A stretch of 64,000 nucleotides of DNA from Mycolicibacterium aromaticivorans JS19b1 = JCM 16368 (GCF_000559085.1 NZ_JALN02000001.1:3100001-3164000); one strand, 5' to 3'; counted from the first letter of the stretch, positions 27,487 to 36,007 are shown. Notes: generated by a model not told the origin, from the sequence alone. Translations and numbers: made by a program.

Positions 27487-27611
27487 CGCTGCGCGATGGC
27501 CACGAGCTCTTCGCGGACCGTTGACGGCGGCATAGCGCTGATACGTGCGTACAGACGGCGACGCGTCATGGCCCGCTTCATGTCTTTGCGGAACTGCGCA
27601 ATCGACGACAT
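27465..27611 (-). CDS. Small basic protein (48 aa), antisense-overlapping the membrane gene
   Basis: A 48-residue frame with an AAGGAG ribosome site nine bases before its ATG. The product starts MSSIAQFRKDMKRAMTRRRL and ends REELVAIAQRYENELG; it is basic at the front, acidic at the back and predicted helical, with no membrane segment. The strong ribosome site, the protein-like composition and the clean start argue that it is real. Its last 22 bases overlap the end of the membrane protein gene on the other strand. I do not recognise the family. A small regulatory or ribosome-associated peptide is possible but unsupported. Confidence 0.6.
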   Translation of the reverse strand: MSSIAQFRKDMKRAMTRRRLYARISAMPPSTVREELVAIAQRYENELG

Positions 27612-27629
27612 TCTCTCAACTCCTTGATG

Positions 27630-27659
27630 TCCCCCGGTTCAGCAGGGGATTTGTTTTTT
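27630..27659 (+). terminator. Candidate Rho-independent terminator downstream of the membrane protein gene
   Basis: A TCCCC/GGGGA stem with a ten-base loop is followed directly by TTTGTTTTTT. On the plus strand this has intrinsic terminator form, which is rare in this genome type. It would end transcripts coming through the membrane protein gene. On the minus strand the same bases lie in the 5' leader of the small 48-residue gene. Confidence 0.5.
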
Positions 27660-27854
27660 GCTGTAGACGTCCATCAATCAGGGATCGCCTGTTTGAAGGA
27701 ACCCCTCGATGCTCCTTGTTAATTTCAGGTAAATCAACTTTGGCCCTGTGAGATTCGTGACAGTCGGACGCGAATGCGCATATTTGTGGCGTAGGCCATG
27801 TGACGGCGCACACGATGGATGACGACGGCTGACGGCGTTCGCTGGCGCGGGCGC

Positions 27855-28448
27855 TCAATCCTGCAGATACCGGGTGACCATGTCCACCAATAGCTGACGC
27901 TCGCGGTGCCACTCCAGGTGCGAGTTCACGATCATCTCGACCAGCACCATCCCGCGCAGCGACGACCAGATCACTTCGGCCACGCCGGGATCGTCGGAGA
28001 TCAGCCGACCCAGTTGGTTGATCGCGGTATTGATCTCCAACAGGTGGCGTGTGGCGCTGTCGCCGTGGGTGCCGCGAGTGGCCCGCAGGATCTCGAATGC
28101 CGCTAACGACGTCGGGCTGCGGTAGCAGCGGAATGCGGTGTCGACGACGACCTCGATGCGCTCCCGCAATTCGAGATCGGCGACATCGGCTTCGCCGAGG
28201 CTTTTGAGCAAGCCGGCCACACCTTCGTCGACGACGGCCATCAGCAACCCGTTGCGATCGCCGAAGTGATACTGAATGACTCCCCAGGTGACCCCGGCAC
28301 GCTCGGCGACATGTTTGGCGGTGGCGGCCTGGAAACCCTCTTCGACCACGCAGCGCACCGTCTCGTCGATGATCAACGCCCTGGTGTCGTCGCCCCGCTT
28401 ACGCGGCGCCTGAGTCTGCCGCGTCGGGGGAGTGCCCAGCGCTTTCAC
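27855..28448 (-). CDS. TetR-family transcriptional regulator
   Basis: The 197-residue protein has the DNA-binding domain TAKHVAERAGVTWGVIQYHFG at about residues 43-63 and a helical effector domain. It is divergent from the conserved gene at 28478 with only 29 bases between the two start codons, so repressor binding there would control both. That AT-rich gap (TTTATAACATT) must contain promoters for both genes. It therefore probably regulates the downstream pair with the DapB-like dehydrogenase. Ligand unknown. Confidence 0.85.
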   Translation of the reverse strand: MKALGTPPTRQTQAPRKRGDDTRALIIDETVRCVVEEGFQAATAKHVAERAGVTWGVIQYHFGDRNGLLMAVVDEGVAGLLKSLGEADVADLELRERIEVVVDTAFRCYRSPTSLAAFEILRATRGTHGDSATRHLLEINTAINQLGRLISDDPGVAEVIWSSLRGMVLVEMIVNSHLEWHRERQLLVDMVTRYLQD

Positions 28449-28477
28449 ATCGTTGACTTTATAACATTGAGCCGACT

Positions 28478-29725
28478 ATGTTTCGCGGTATGAGCCAGCC
28501 CCTCAGCCACTATGCCCAGTTGTCCCGGGCCGAACTCGCCACCGTGGTTCCCGAACTGCTGTTGATCGGCCAGATGATCGACCGCTCCGGAATGGCGTGG
28601 TGCATTCAGTCGTTCGGCCGGCCCGAGATGCTGCAGATCGCTATCGAGGAATGGGCCGGCGCCAGCCCGATCTACACCAAGCGCATGCAGAAGGCCCTGA
28701 AGTACGAGGGCGTCGACATCTTCACGATCTTCAAGGGTCTGCAGCTCGACATCGGCGCCCCGCCGCAATTCATGGACTTCCGCTACACCGTCCACGACCG
28801 CTGGCACGGTGAATTTCACCTCGACCACTGCGGAGCCCTGCTCGACGTCGAACCGATGGGCCCCGACTACGTCAAGGGCATGTGTCACGACATCGAGGAC
28901 CCGACGTTCGACGCGACCGCCGTCGCCACCAATGCCAAGGCGCAGGTGCGTCCGATCCACCGCCCGCCGCGGACGCCCGCCGACCGTCAGCCGCACTGCG
29001 CTTGGACCGTCATCATCGACGAGTCCTATCCCGAGGTGACTGGTATCCCCGCGCTGGACATCGTGGCCAAGACCAAGGCCGCCAACTGGGAACTCGGTCC
29101 GATCGATCCGAATGACGAAGGCCAAGCGGACTATTCGGGCGTGCTGGTGTCCGACGTCGACTTCGGGGCGTTCTCGCACTCCGCGCTGGTGCGCATTGCC
29201 GACGAGGTGGTGCTGCAGATGCACCTGTTGAACCTGTCCTTCGGTATCGCGGTGCGTGCCCGCGCCGGCGACAACGCTGAGCTGGCGACCGACATCTGCA
29301 CCAAGCAGCTCGTCGGCATCGCCGGTGTGGCCGCCGAGCGCATCAAGCGAGCACTGAAGCTGCCCAACGACTTTGACGGTCTGGCCAAGGTCATCGAACT
29401 GCACCCGCTGTTCAACCCGGCCGGTTACGTCGTCGCCGAGGTCGAAGGCGGCAGGCTGCATGTGCACCCCTCGCCGGCGCACGACGACGGCTCGTGGGTA
29501 CCGCTGTGCTCGCCGGCGTCCCCGGGACCGTTGCAGGCCATCGCCACGGCCGTCGATCCGTACATCGCGGTGAGCATCACCGGCACCGCTGACGACTGGA
29601 CTGCCGAGTTCGAGAAGAGCGAGACCGCCGCCAAGGATTCGCCCGAGGTGGAGGTCACCAAGTTCAGTCAGGGCGTCACCTTCGAGTTCGAAGAGCGCCT
29701 CTCCCTGCCGCTGACGGTGGTGTAG
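28478..29725 (+). CDS. Conserved mycobacterial protein of unknown function, paired with a DapB-like dehydrogenase
   Basis: The 415-residue soluble protein has no signal peptide. Conserved-looking segments are IYTKRMQKALKYEGVDIFTI, QFMDFRYTVHDRWHGEFHLD, and a Cys/His-rich stretch around HCGALLDVEPMGPDYVKGMC that could bind a metal. I do not recognise the family with certainty. A second ATG, four codons in (MSQPLSHYAQ), is an equally good start. It forms an operon with the next gene (three bases between stop and start) and is divergent from a TetR gene, which suggests ligand-induced expression of a two-gene catabolic or detoxifying unit. Confidence 0.72.
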   Translation: MFRGMSQPLSHYAQLSRAELATVVPELLLIGQMIDRSGMAWCIQSFGRPEMLQIAIEEWAGASPIYTKRMQKALKYEGVDIFTIFKGLQLDIGAPPQFMDFRYTVHDRWHGEFHLDHCGALLDVEPMGPDYVKGMCHDIEDPTFDATAVATNAKAQVRPIHRPPRTPADRQPHCAWTVIIDESYPEVTGIPALDIVAKTKAANWELGPIDPNDEGQADYSGVLVSDVDFGAFSHSALVRIADEVVLQMHLLNLSFGIAVRARAGDNAELATDICTKQLVGIAGVAAERIKRALKLPNDFDGLAKVIELHPLFNPAGYVVAEVEGGRLHVHPSPAHDDGSWVPLCSPASPGPLQAIATAVDPYIAVSITGTADDWTAEFEKSETAAKDSPEVEVTKFSQGVTFEFEERLSLPLTVV

Positions 29726-29728
29726 TCG

Positions 29729-30772
29729 ATGGCCTACCGCGTCGTGCAATGGGGCACTGGGGCGGTGGGGGTCGAAGCCGTCCGCGGCATCCTGAGCCAT
29801 CCCGATCTGGAATTGGTTGGCGTCAAGGTCTATTCGGAGGCCAAGGCCGGAACCGACGCCGGTGTGTTGGCCGGGCGGGATCCGGTCGGCGTCACCGCGG
29901 CGATCGACGTCGACACTGCGTCGGTCGATGCCGTCGTGTATGCGCCTCGGCACCCGTCGGTTGACGACGCGGTCGCTATCCTGGCGTCGGGCGCCAACCT
30001 GATCACCACCGCCTTCGCGTTCCACCCCGCGCGGATGGAACCGGCCGATCGCGACAGGCTTCGGCAGGCCTGCGTTGACGGAGGCAGCTCGCTGCACGGA
30101 ACCGGTCTGAACCCCGGCAACCTAGGAGCGGTTGTTCCGTTGGCGCTGACCGGTATGTCGCGCAGCGTCGAGCACGTCACTGTGCAGGAACGTGCCGACT
30201 GGTCTGTGTATGACAGCACGGAGATCACGTTCGGCCAGATGAAGTTCGGCAGCCCGATCGACGAGGTGGACGCCCATACCGACGGATTGAGCTTCACGAG
30301 TCAGCTTTTCCAGGAACAAGTTTGGCTGCTGGGTGATGCACTGAACCTGGGTGTCGATGAGGTCACCACCGAATTGGAAGTGATTCCCGCCAGTGCCGAC
30401 CGTGACGTGTGCGGGCGGACGCTGCGCGCGGGCACCGTCGCCGCTCAGCGCTGGCAGTGGACCGGCCTGTGCAAGGGAGTTCCGGTCGTCGAGGTGGAAA
30501 CGCTTTGGACCGTAGGCGAACCGCAGCCGACGTACTGGCCGGCGCCCCGGCACGGGTGGACCGTCACCATCGAAGGAACTCCGTCGATGCAGGCGCATCT
30601 GATGACGCTTGCCAGTTTTCGTCGCGACGTTCCACTGGACGAGCATGTTCGGTCAGCCAGTGTGGCGACCGCGATGCAGGCGGTGAACGCTGTCGGTGCG
30701 GTGTGCGACGCCGCTGCTGGTTTCGTCACGATGGCGGATCTGCCGCTGAGTCTTTATCGAGGAGCTCGCTGA
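29729..30772 (+). CDS. DapB-fold NAD(P)-dependent dehydrogenase (amine dehydrogenase-like)
   Basis: The 347-residue protein has an N-terminal Rossmann fold, VVQWGTGAVGVEAVRGIL, followed by HPDLELVGVKVYSEAKAGTD, which is characteristic of dihydrodipicolinate reductase-like and 2,4-diaminopentanoate dehydrogenase-like proteins common in mycobacteria. A central GLNPGNLGAVVPLAL segment matches the substrate-domain hinge of the group. It would oxidise or reduce a small, possibly amino or oxo, substrate. It is co-transcribed with the unknown gene directly upstream. Exact reaction unknown. Confidence 0.8.
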   Translation: MAYRVVQWGTGAVGVEAVRGILSHPDLELVGVKVYSEAKAGTDAGVLAGRDPVGVTAAIDVDTASVDAVVYAPRHPSVDDAVAILASGANLITTAFAFHPARMEPADRDRLRQACVDGGSSLHGTGLNPGNLGAVVPLALTGMSRSVEHVTVQERADWSVYDSTEITFGQMKFGSPIDEVDAHTDGLSFTSQLFQEQVWLLGDALNLGVDEVTTELEVIPASADRDVCGRTLRAGTVAAQRWQWTGLCKGVPVVEVETLWTVGEPQPTYWPAPRHGWTVTIEGTPSMQAHLMTLASFRRDVPLDEHVRSASVATAMQAVNAVGAVCDAAAGFVTMADLPLSLYRGAR

Positions 30773-30844
30773 AAATCGGGCGTCACGCTGTCAGCGAAGT
30801 TCAACTTGTCGACGGGGCCGCGAACTGCGCGCACACTGGCAGTC

Positions 30845-31246
30845 ATGGATAACAACGGACCGTTCGGGTTCGATCCCGACGACATCGATCGCGTGGTGCG
30901 CCAGGCCAGCGAAGGGCTTCGCGAGGCCTTCGGGCAGTTCCTCAACAGCTCGGGGCAGGGTGCGGGGTTCGGAGTGCTGTTCGACGAGTTCAACCGCCGC
31001 ACACGGCCCCGCTCAGAACCAGAGACCGCGGGGGAAGCCGGCGACGGGGTGTGGACGGTTTACACGACCGACGCTCACGGTAAAGCCCACGTCGAACAGG
31101 TGTACCGAAGCGAGCTCGACGCACTGCGCGCGAACAAGCACAACACGGACCCCACGCGGAACGTCCGGTTCCTGCCCTACGGCATCGACGTCAGCGTCCT
31201 CGACGCGTCCGAGAACGCCGCCCCAACCGAGGACCAGCCCGAGTAG
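30845..31246 (+). CDS. Small hypothetical protein
   Basis: A 133-residue hydrophilic protein starting at MDNNGPFGFDPDDIDRVVRQ. The N-terminal half is an amphipathic helix region; the second half has strands (GVWTVYTTDAHGKAHVEQVY and NVRFLPYGIDVSVL). No signal peptide or membrane segment. I do not recognise a family. Gene order leaves room for it to be a homologue of a small Rv0313-type gene, but that is a guess. Its stop codon is immediately next to the stop of the convergent alcohol dehydrogenase gene. Confidence 0.65.
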   Translation: MDNNGPFGFDPDDIDRVVRQASEGLREAFGQFLNSSGQGAGFGVLFDEFNRRTRPRSEPETAGEAGDGVWTVYTTDAHGKAHVEQVYRSELDALRANKHNTDPTRNVRFLPYGIDVSVLDASENAAPTEDQPE

Positions 31247-32260
31247 CTACATCGTCAGGACCATGCGGTAGCGCGCACGGCCCTCGTCCATGTCTGCGTA
31301 CGCCTCGGCGGCCTCGGCCAGCGGCCGCTCTTGGATGCGGGCCCGCACCCCGGACTGCAGCGCGAAGTGCAGCGTGTCTTCGACGTCGGCTGAAGTGCCC
31401 GACGGATGCCCGAGCACGCTGAAGTTGCCGAAGATCAGATCGCCCGGAGCGATGGGCAGCGGATCGAACGTGGCTCCGACGATCACCAGCTCGCCTTGCG
31501 GCGCCAGCCCGGGGACCGTGGCCGCCATGGCTGCCGAGTTGGCCGCGGTGGCCAACACCACCTGTGCGCCCCCGAGCTTCTGCAGCGCCTCGCCGACGTC
31601 ACTGGCCGTGGAGTCCACGTAGTGGTGGGCGCCGAGTTCTTTGGCGTCGTCGGCCTTGCCGGCGCCGCGCGCGATCGCGATGGTCTCGAACCCCATGGCG
31701 CGGGCCCACTGCACACCAAGGTGCCCTAGGCCGCCGATGCCCAGGATGGCAACCCGGTCCCCGGCCACGGCGCGCGTGGTGCGCAGGGCGTTGTAGGTCG
31801 TCACCCCGGCGCATCCCATCGGGGCGGCTTCGGCGAACGACAGTCCGTCGGGGATGCGGGCCAACGCGGTGCGGGGCACGATGACGGATTCGACGTAGCC
31901 GCCCGGATAGTTCCAGCTCGGCACTTCCAGTTTCACGCACTGCATGAACTGGCCCTTACGACAGGGCAGGCAGGTGTTGCAGTTGCCGCCGAACCAGCCC
32001 ACCGCCACCCGGTCACCGACCGCGAATCCTTCGACGCCCGAGCCGAGTTCGGCGATCGTGCCGGCGATCTCGTGGCCAGGAGTGATGGGCCAGGTGAGGT
32101 TCGGGAACGACCCGGTGACGAAGGCATGGTCAGTGCCGCACACCCCGCAGGCGTTGACCGCGATGCGCACATGGTCCGGCGGGGGTGACGTGGTCTCCAC
32201 TTCCGTCAGCTCCAGCGGGGCATTGGCTGATTTCACGTGTACGGCGCGATGCGTGGCCAT
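31247..32260 (-). CDS. Zinc-dependent alcohol dehydrogenase (MDR superfamily)
   Basis: The 337-residue protein shows both zinc sites of medium-chain alcohol dehydrogenases. The catalytic ligands are in VNACGVCGTDH (Cys), TPGHEIAG (His) and AAPMGCAGVTTY (Cys). The structural site has four cysteines in NCNTCLPCRKGQFMQC. The coenzyme site is ILGIGGLGHLGVQWA. It should oxidise alcohols or reduce aldehydes with NAD(P). The ATG follows an AAGGGAG ribosome site. It is the next gene after poxB on the same strand (120-base gap), so a joint role in acetate, acetaldehyde or ethanol metabolism is possible. Confidence 0.9.
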   Translation of the reverse strand: MATHRAVHVKSANAPLELTEVETTSPPPDHVRIAVNACGVCGTDHAFVTGSFPNLTWPITPGHEIAGTIAELGSGVEGFAVGDRVAVGWFGGNCNTCLPCRKGQFMQCVKLEVPSWNYPGGYVESVIVPRTALARIPDGLSFAEAAPMGCAGVTTYNALRTTRAVAGDRVAILGIGGLGHLGVQWARAMGFETIAIARGAGKADDAKELGAHHYVDSTASDVGEALQKLGGAQVVLATAANSAAMAATVPGLAPQGELVIVGATFDPLPIAPGDLIFGNFSVLGHPSGTSADVEDTLHFALQSGVRARIQERPLAEAAEAYADMDEGRARYRMVLTM

Positions 32261-32380
32261 GGCACTCCCTTGAGTCGTCGCATTGCTAGGTTCACTGAAC
32301 TTGACCCAGCATAGCGGTGGTAATCCTGATTCTGCCTCGCCGGGTCCTGTTTGAGAACGGTTGCGCGCCGATCGGACGAA

Positions 32381-34117
32381 CTAGTCGAGGATGCGCCGGG
32401 CGACGTTGGTGCTCACCAGATCGAGCAGCTCATCGGCCCGGCCGGCCAGAATGGTGCGGATCGCGTAGACGGTGAAACCCTTGGCCTGTTCCGCGGAAAT
32501 CGCTGGCGGAATGGACAATTCCTGCCGCGCCACCACCACATCGACCAGAGCCGGTCCGTTGTGGGCCAGCGCGTCGGCGACGGCCTGTTCCAGGTCCGCG
32601 GGCTGCTCGACTCGCCGGCCGAACATACCGATCGCCTGGGCGACGGCACCGAAATCGGGGTTCTTCAGCTCGGTGCCGAAGTTCACCACCCCTGCGGCCT
32701 TCATCTCCAGCTCGACGAAGTTCAGCGAGGAGTTGTTGAAGACGATCACCTTCACCGGCAGGTTGTTCTGCACCAAGGTGAGCAGCTCGCCGAATCCCAT
32801 GGCCAGCCCGCCGTCACCGGCGAGGGCGATCACCTGACGTCCCGGGTATGCGGTCTGCGCGCCGATCGCATGCGGCAGCGCGCACGCCATCGTGCCGTGG
32901 GTGAACGATCCCGTGAGCCGTCTCCTGCCATTCATGGTCAGGTACCGCGCGGCCCAGATGGTGGGTGAGCCGACGTCGAAGGTGAACACGGTGTCGTCGT
33001 GAGCGAGCTGATTGACCACGCCCGCAACGTATTCCGGACGGATCGGGGTGCGGTCGCGGTCGTTGAGGGCCAGCGAGTCCAGCGACTTGCGGGTGCGCTG
33101 ATAGTGGTTCAACGACCGGTCCAGGTGCGTCCGGTCCGCCTTGCGGGTCAGCAGCGGCAGCAGCACGTCGATGGTGTCCTTCACCGAACCGACCAAGCCG
33201 AGATCCACCGGGGTACGCCGGCCGAGGTGGCTGCCGCGGATGTCGACCTGGATGACCTCAGCGTTGTCCGGGTAGAACTGCGAGTACGGGAAGTCTGTGC
33301 CCAGCATCAGCAGGACGTCGGCTTCCTTGATGGCTTTGTAGCCCGATGCGAAACCGAGCAGCCCAGTCATCCCGACATCGAACGGGTTCTCGTATTCGAT
33401 GTGCTCTTTGCCGCGGAAGGCATGCACGATAGGCGAATTCAGGGTCTCGGCAAGCCGGAGCAGCTCAGTGTGCGCGCCCGCCGTACCGGCGCCACCGAGG
33501 ATCGTCACGCGTGAACCTGCGTTGAGAATGTCTGCCGCGCGGCGCAGCGACTCGTCGTCAGGGCGCAGCACCGACCGGGTCGGCACGACCGCTTTGGTGT
33601 TCCAGTCACGGTCGGGAAGCTTGGCCAGGAACACCTCACCCGGGATCACCAGGACCGCGACTCCGTTTTCCTCAATCGCGGTGCGCATTGCGATTTCGAC
33701 CAGGCGTGGGGCCATTTCCGGAGTGCTGACCAACTCGCAGTAGACGCTGCACTCCCGGAACAACTCCTGCGGATGAGTCTCCTGGAAGTAGCCGGTGCCG
33801 ACCTCGCTGAGCGGGATGTGCGCCGCGATCGCCAGCACCGGCACTCGGGTGCGTTGGGCGTCATAGAGACCGTTGATGAGGTGGGTGTTGCCGGGACCGC
33901 AGCTACCGGCACAGACCGCCAATTGACCGGTTAATGCTGCATCGGCAGTCGCGGCGAACGCGGCCGTCTCCTCGTGGCGTACGTGCTCCCACGCCATGTC
34001 CTCAGAACGTCGGATCGCATCGGTGAACCCGTTGAGACTGTCACCCGGTAGGCCGTAGACGCGGTTGATACCACTCGATTTCAGGGCCGCGATGAGATGC
34101 TGGGCGACGGTCGGCAC
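32381..34117 (-). CDS. poxB: Pyruvate dehydrogenase (quinone), PoxB-type ThDP/FAD enzyme
   Basis: The 578-residue protein is close to the E. coli PoxB length (572). It has the catalytic glutamate region VRHEETAAFAATADA near residue 50, a central FAD-type domain, the ThDP/Mg motif GDGGLAMGFGEL near residue 430 with NNSSLNF at its end, and a C-terminal tail (GFTVYAIRTILAGRADEL) resembling the membrane-binding peptide of PoxB. The reaction is oxidative decarboxylation of pyruvate to acetate and CO2, with electrons going to quinone at the membrane. Other ThDP family members such as acetolactate synthase are less likely because of the tail. It follows a small membrane protein gene by nine bases. 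Confidence 0.88.
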   Translation of the reverse strand: MPTVAQHLIAALKSSGINRVYGLPGDSLNGFTDAIRRSEDMAWEHVRHEETAAFAATADAALTGQLAVCAGSCGPGNTHLINGLYDAQRTRVPVLAIAAHIPLSEVGTGYFQETHPQELFRECSVYCELVSTPEMAPRLVEIAMRTAIEENGVAVLVIPGEVFLAKLPDRDWNTKAVVPTRSVLRPDDESLRRAADILNAGSRVTILGGAGTAGAHTELLRLAETLNSPIVHAFRGKEHIEYENPFDVGMTGLLGFASGYKAIKEADVLLMLGTDFPYSQFYPDNAEVIQVDIRGSHLGRRTPVDLGLVGSVKDTIDVLLPLLTRKADRTHLDRSLNHYQRTRKSLDSLALNDRDRTPIRPEYVAGVVNQLAHDDTVFTFDVGSPTIWAARYLTMNGRRRLTGSFTHGTMACALPHAIGAQTAYPGRQVIALAGDGGLAMGFGELLTLVQNNLPVKVIVFNNSSLNFVELEMKAAGVVNFGTELKNPDFGAVAQAIGMFGRRVEQPADLEQAVADALAHNGPALVDVVVARQELSIPPAISAEQAKGFTVYAIRTILAGRADELLDLVSTNVARRILD

Positions 34118-34126
34118 AGCGGAAGT

Positions 34127-34384
34127 CTAGACCTCAGCGGCCACGGTTACCGGGCTGGCGGCAGGTCCGTAAGCCTCTTCTTCGGTGCGGCGGCGGTCGA
34201 TCGCGAAGCAGGCCAGGCTGGCTAGGAACGCGACTACGGTAATCGCCGCTGCCAGTGCTGACGGACCAGGGCCACCCGGACCAAGCGTGCTCAGGAACAG
34301 CGCAAACGCCACGATTGCCGACAGATTGAGCATCAGGCCCAGCGTGCGGAGAATCTCTCCGGTGCCGCCATCCTGATCGTTCAT
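34127..34384 (-). CDS. Small two-helix membrane protein upstream of poxB
   Basis: The 85-residue protein has two membrane helices (LMLNLSAIVAFALFLSTLG and AAAITVVAFLASLACFAI) separated by a Gly/Pro loop, with a hydrophilic N-terminus and an acidic C-terminal tail. A G-rich ribosome site precedes the ATG. Nine bases separate it from poxB, so the two are surely one transcript; it may help to attach or regulate the membrane-bound oxidase. The ribosome site is part of a long inverted repeat (see the element just upstream). No known family is recognised. Confidence 0.68.
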   Translation of the reverse strand: MNDQDGGTGEILRTLGLMLNLSAIVAFALFLSTLGPGGPGPSALAAAITVVAFLASLACFAIDRRRTEEEAYGPAASPVTVAAEV

Positions 34385-34390
34385 GATCGC

Positions 34391-34433
34391 CCCCAGGTGT
34401 CGAGTTGTGCTGGCTTAATATCCCCACCTGGGG
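34391..34433 (-). promoter_or_regulatory. Inverted repeat flanking a promoter-like element upstream of the poxB operon
   Basis: Perfect nine-base arms CCCCAGGTG and CACCTGGGG are separated by 25 bases that contain TAATAT (ATATTA on the gene strand, a possible -10). One arm includes the G-rich ribosome site of the small membrane protein gene. It could be a DNA operator or, if transcription starts further upstream, an RNA stem hiding the ribosome site. Confidence 0.45.
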
Positions 34434-34552
34434 ACCGGTCGAAACCATCAGGGAGCAACTCGGTCATGGAGGAGTCCGCCATGAGCGCAGCAAGCGGCCC
34501 GACCCTTCGGTTCCGTACGGGTCGGGTGCTCCTGCGGGGCTTGCTGGACGGC

Positions 34553-36007
34553 TTAGACCGTTGCAAGTCCGGACTGGCCGGGCACGTGCAGGTAGCCGTT
34601 GGGGTCGGCCTGGTCCCACACCGCGGCGTAGATCTGCACCTTGAGCGCCTGCGCCGCTGCTTCGACGTTGAGTACGTCCGCCAACTCGTCGTAGCCGTAG
34701 TACAGGATCGACAGAGCGGTGGTGGCCAGGAGCACGTTGTTGATGGCGACCTGTGCGGCCTCCCGGTTGCCGAGCGCGGCCTGGTAGAGAGCCGGCAGCA
34801 GATTGGCGATCGGCACCGCGGCGCTCAGGCCCGGCACCATCTGCGAGACGCGCCAGCTGGCTTCGTAGAGCTCACGCACCACGGGCTGAGCCTCGACGGG
34901 AAACGCTGCCACCAAACCTTTTTCGGCGTTGTACACCGCGGTCGGCATGCCGTATGGCTTCGGGTCGTTGGCGGGGAACGGGTTGATTACATCCGGCAGC
35001 TGAATGTCCGGCAGGGTGACGTCGCTGGCCGACGGGGTCACCGCAGCGGCGAGCGTGGCCGTCGCTTGCGGAGTGACCTGGTCGGGCGGCGGGGTCGTCG
35101 TCGCCAGCGGCAACCCGGCCTCGCCACGGTTGTGCAGCAAGGCAAACGGGTCGAAGAGGTTCCACAACGAGGAAATGAACCAGGTTTGCAGCTGCAGGGC
35201 AGGCGCTTCCAGGTTGAGCACGTCGGCGACTTCGTTGTAGCCGTAGTACAGCACCGCGATCGGGTTGATCGTGACGATCAGGTTGTTGATGACGCGTTGG
35301 GCGGCCGCCTTGTCGCCTTGAAAAGCTGAGGGCAGGTCGGACACGATATTCGTCAAGGGCACGACCACGTTGACCCACGGAATCATCTGGGTGAGGCGGT
35401 AACCCAGTTCGAATCCCTCACGGGCGACCGGCTTTAGGAGGTCGGGGAACACGGCCATGAAGGATTGCTCAAGAGTCCAGATCGGGCCGGGCATGTCCTG
35501 CGGCGCCGGCTCGGGCGGCATCCACCGGAACGGGTTCCAGAACGCCGTCGCGGGCGTGACGGCGGCGGTCGGCGTTGCAGCAGCTTTCGGCGTCGCGGCA
35601 GCATCGGCCGTCGACGTTGCCGTGGTCACCGTGGCAGCGGCCGGTCGGGGCGCGGCATGTCCGGTGCCCTTGAACAGGCCCTCAAGTTTCGTGACCTGAG
35701 CGGACTCGAACTCCGCGGCGGCGGTGGTAACCGATTTCAGTGCCGACGCGGCGGGCTTGGAGTCGGAAGACGCTGTGCTGCTGACCTTGTCGGCAGGCTT
35801 CGACACCGCCGTGGTGCGCTTCGTGGTGCCGGTCGTGGACTTCTTCGGCCCGGCGTTGGGTTTGGCCGAATTCGACGCGCTCGATGATGAATCCGATTTG
35901 CCGGTATCAGCGCTTGCCACGCCTTGGCTTGCTGCGGCAACAGCCGCGCCCACCCCGACCGCAACCGCGAGACCGCCAACGTACCCGACGCATTTGTTTG
36001 ACCCCAT
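34553..36007 (-). CDS. Secreted protein with internal duplication and GVGAA-type signal peptide
   Basis: The 484-residue product starts at ATG after a GAAGGG site; an open extension of 19 codons upstream looks spurious. The signal peptide (YVGGLAVAVGVGAAVAAAS, cut near VASAD) is of the same type as in the DUF1214-like gene at 3955. A Ser/Thr/Lys/Ala-rich linker follows to about residue 165. Then come two homologous repeats of roughly 130 residues, each with a MPGPIWTLEQSF/GMPTAVYNAEKG start, an RLTQMIPWVNVVVPLTNI/RVSQMVPGLSAAVPIANL core and a LYYGYNEVADVLN/LYYGYDELADVLN end. Function unknown. It is a secreted, probably envelope-associated protein of a mycobacterium-specific family. Confidence 0.75.
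   Translation of the reverse strand: MGSNKCVGYVGGLAVAVGVGAAVAAASQGVASADTGKSDSSSSASNSAKPNAGPKKSTTGTTKRTTAVSKPADKVSSTASSDSKPAASALKSVTTAAAEFESAQVTKLEGLFKGTGHAAPRPAAATVTTATSTADAAATPKAAATPTAAVTPATAFWNPFRWMPPEPAPQDMPGPIWTLEQSFMAVFPDLLKPVAREGFELGYRLTQMIPWVNVVVPLTNIVSDLPSAFQGDKAAAQRVINNLIVTINPIAVLYYGYNEVADVLNLEAPALQLQTWFISSLWNLFDPFALLHNRGEAGLPLATTTPPPDQVTPQATATLAAAVTPSASDVTLPDIQLPDVINPFPANDPKPYGMPTAVYNAEKGLVAAFPVEAQPVVRELYEASWRVSQMVPGLSAAVPIANLLPALYQAALGNREAAQVAINNVLLATTALSILYYGYDELADVLNVEAAAQALKVQIYAAVWDQADPNGYLHVPGQSGLATV

Noticed and set aside
28445..30097. A 550-residue open frame on the minus strand opposite two plus-strand genes
   Set aside because: It is antisense to the conserved 28478 and 29729 genes, is His/Asp/Arg/Gly-rich without domain features and lacks a ribosome site; a typical high-G+C shadow.
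34498..34526. CCCGACCC/GGGTCGGG hairpin after the duplicated secreted protein gene, as intrinsic terminator
   Set aside because: On the gene's strand it lies upstream of the poxB unit side and no T-tract follows on either strand; terminator function is not supported.
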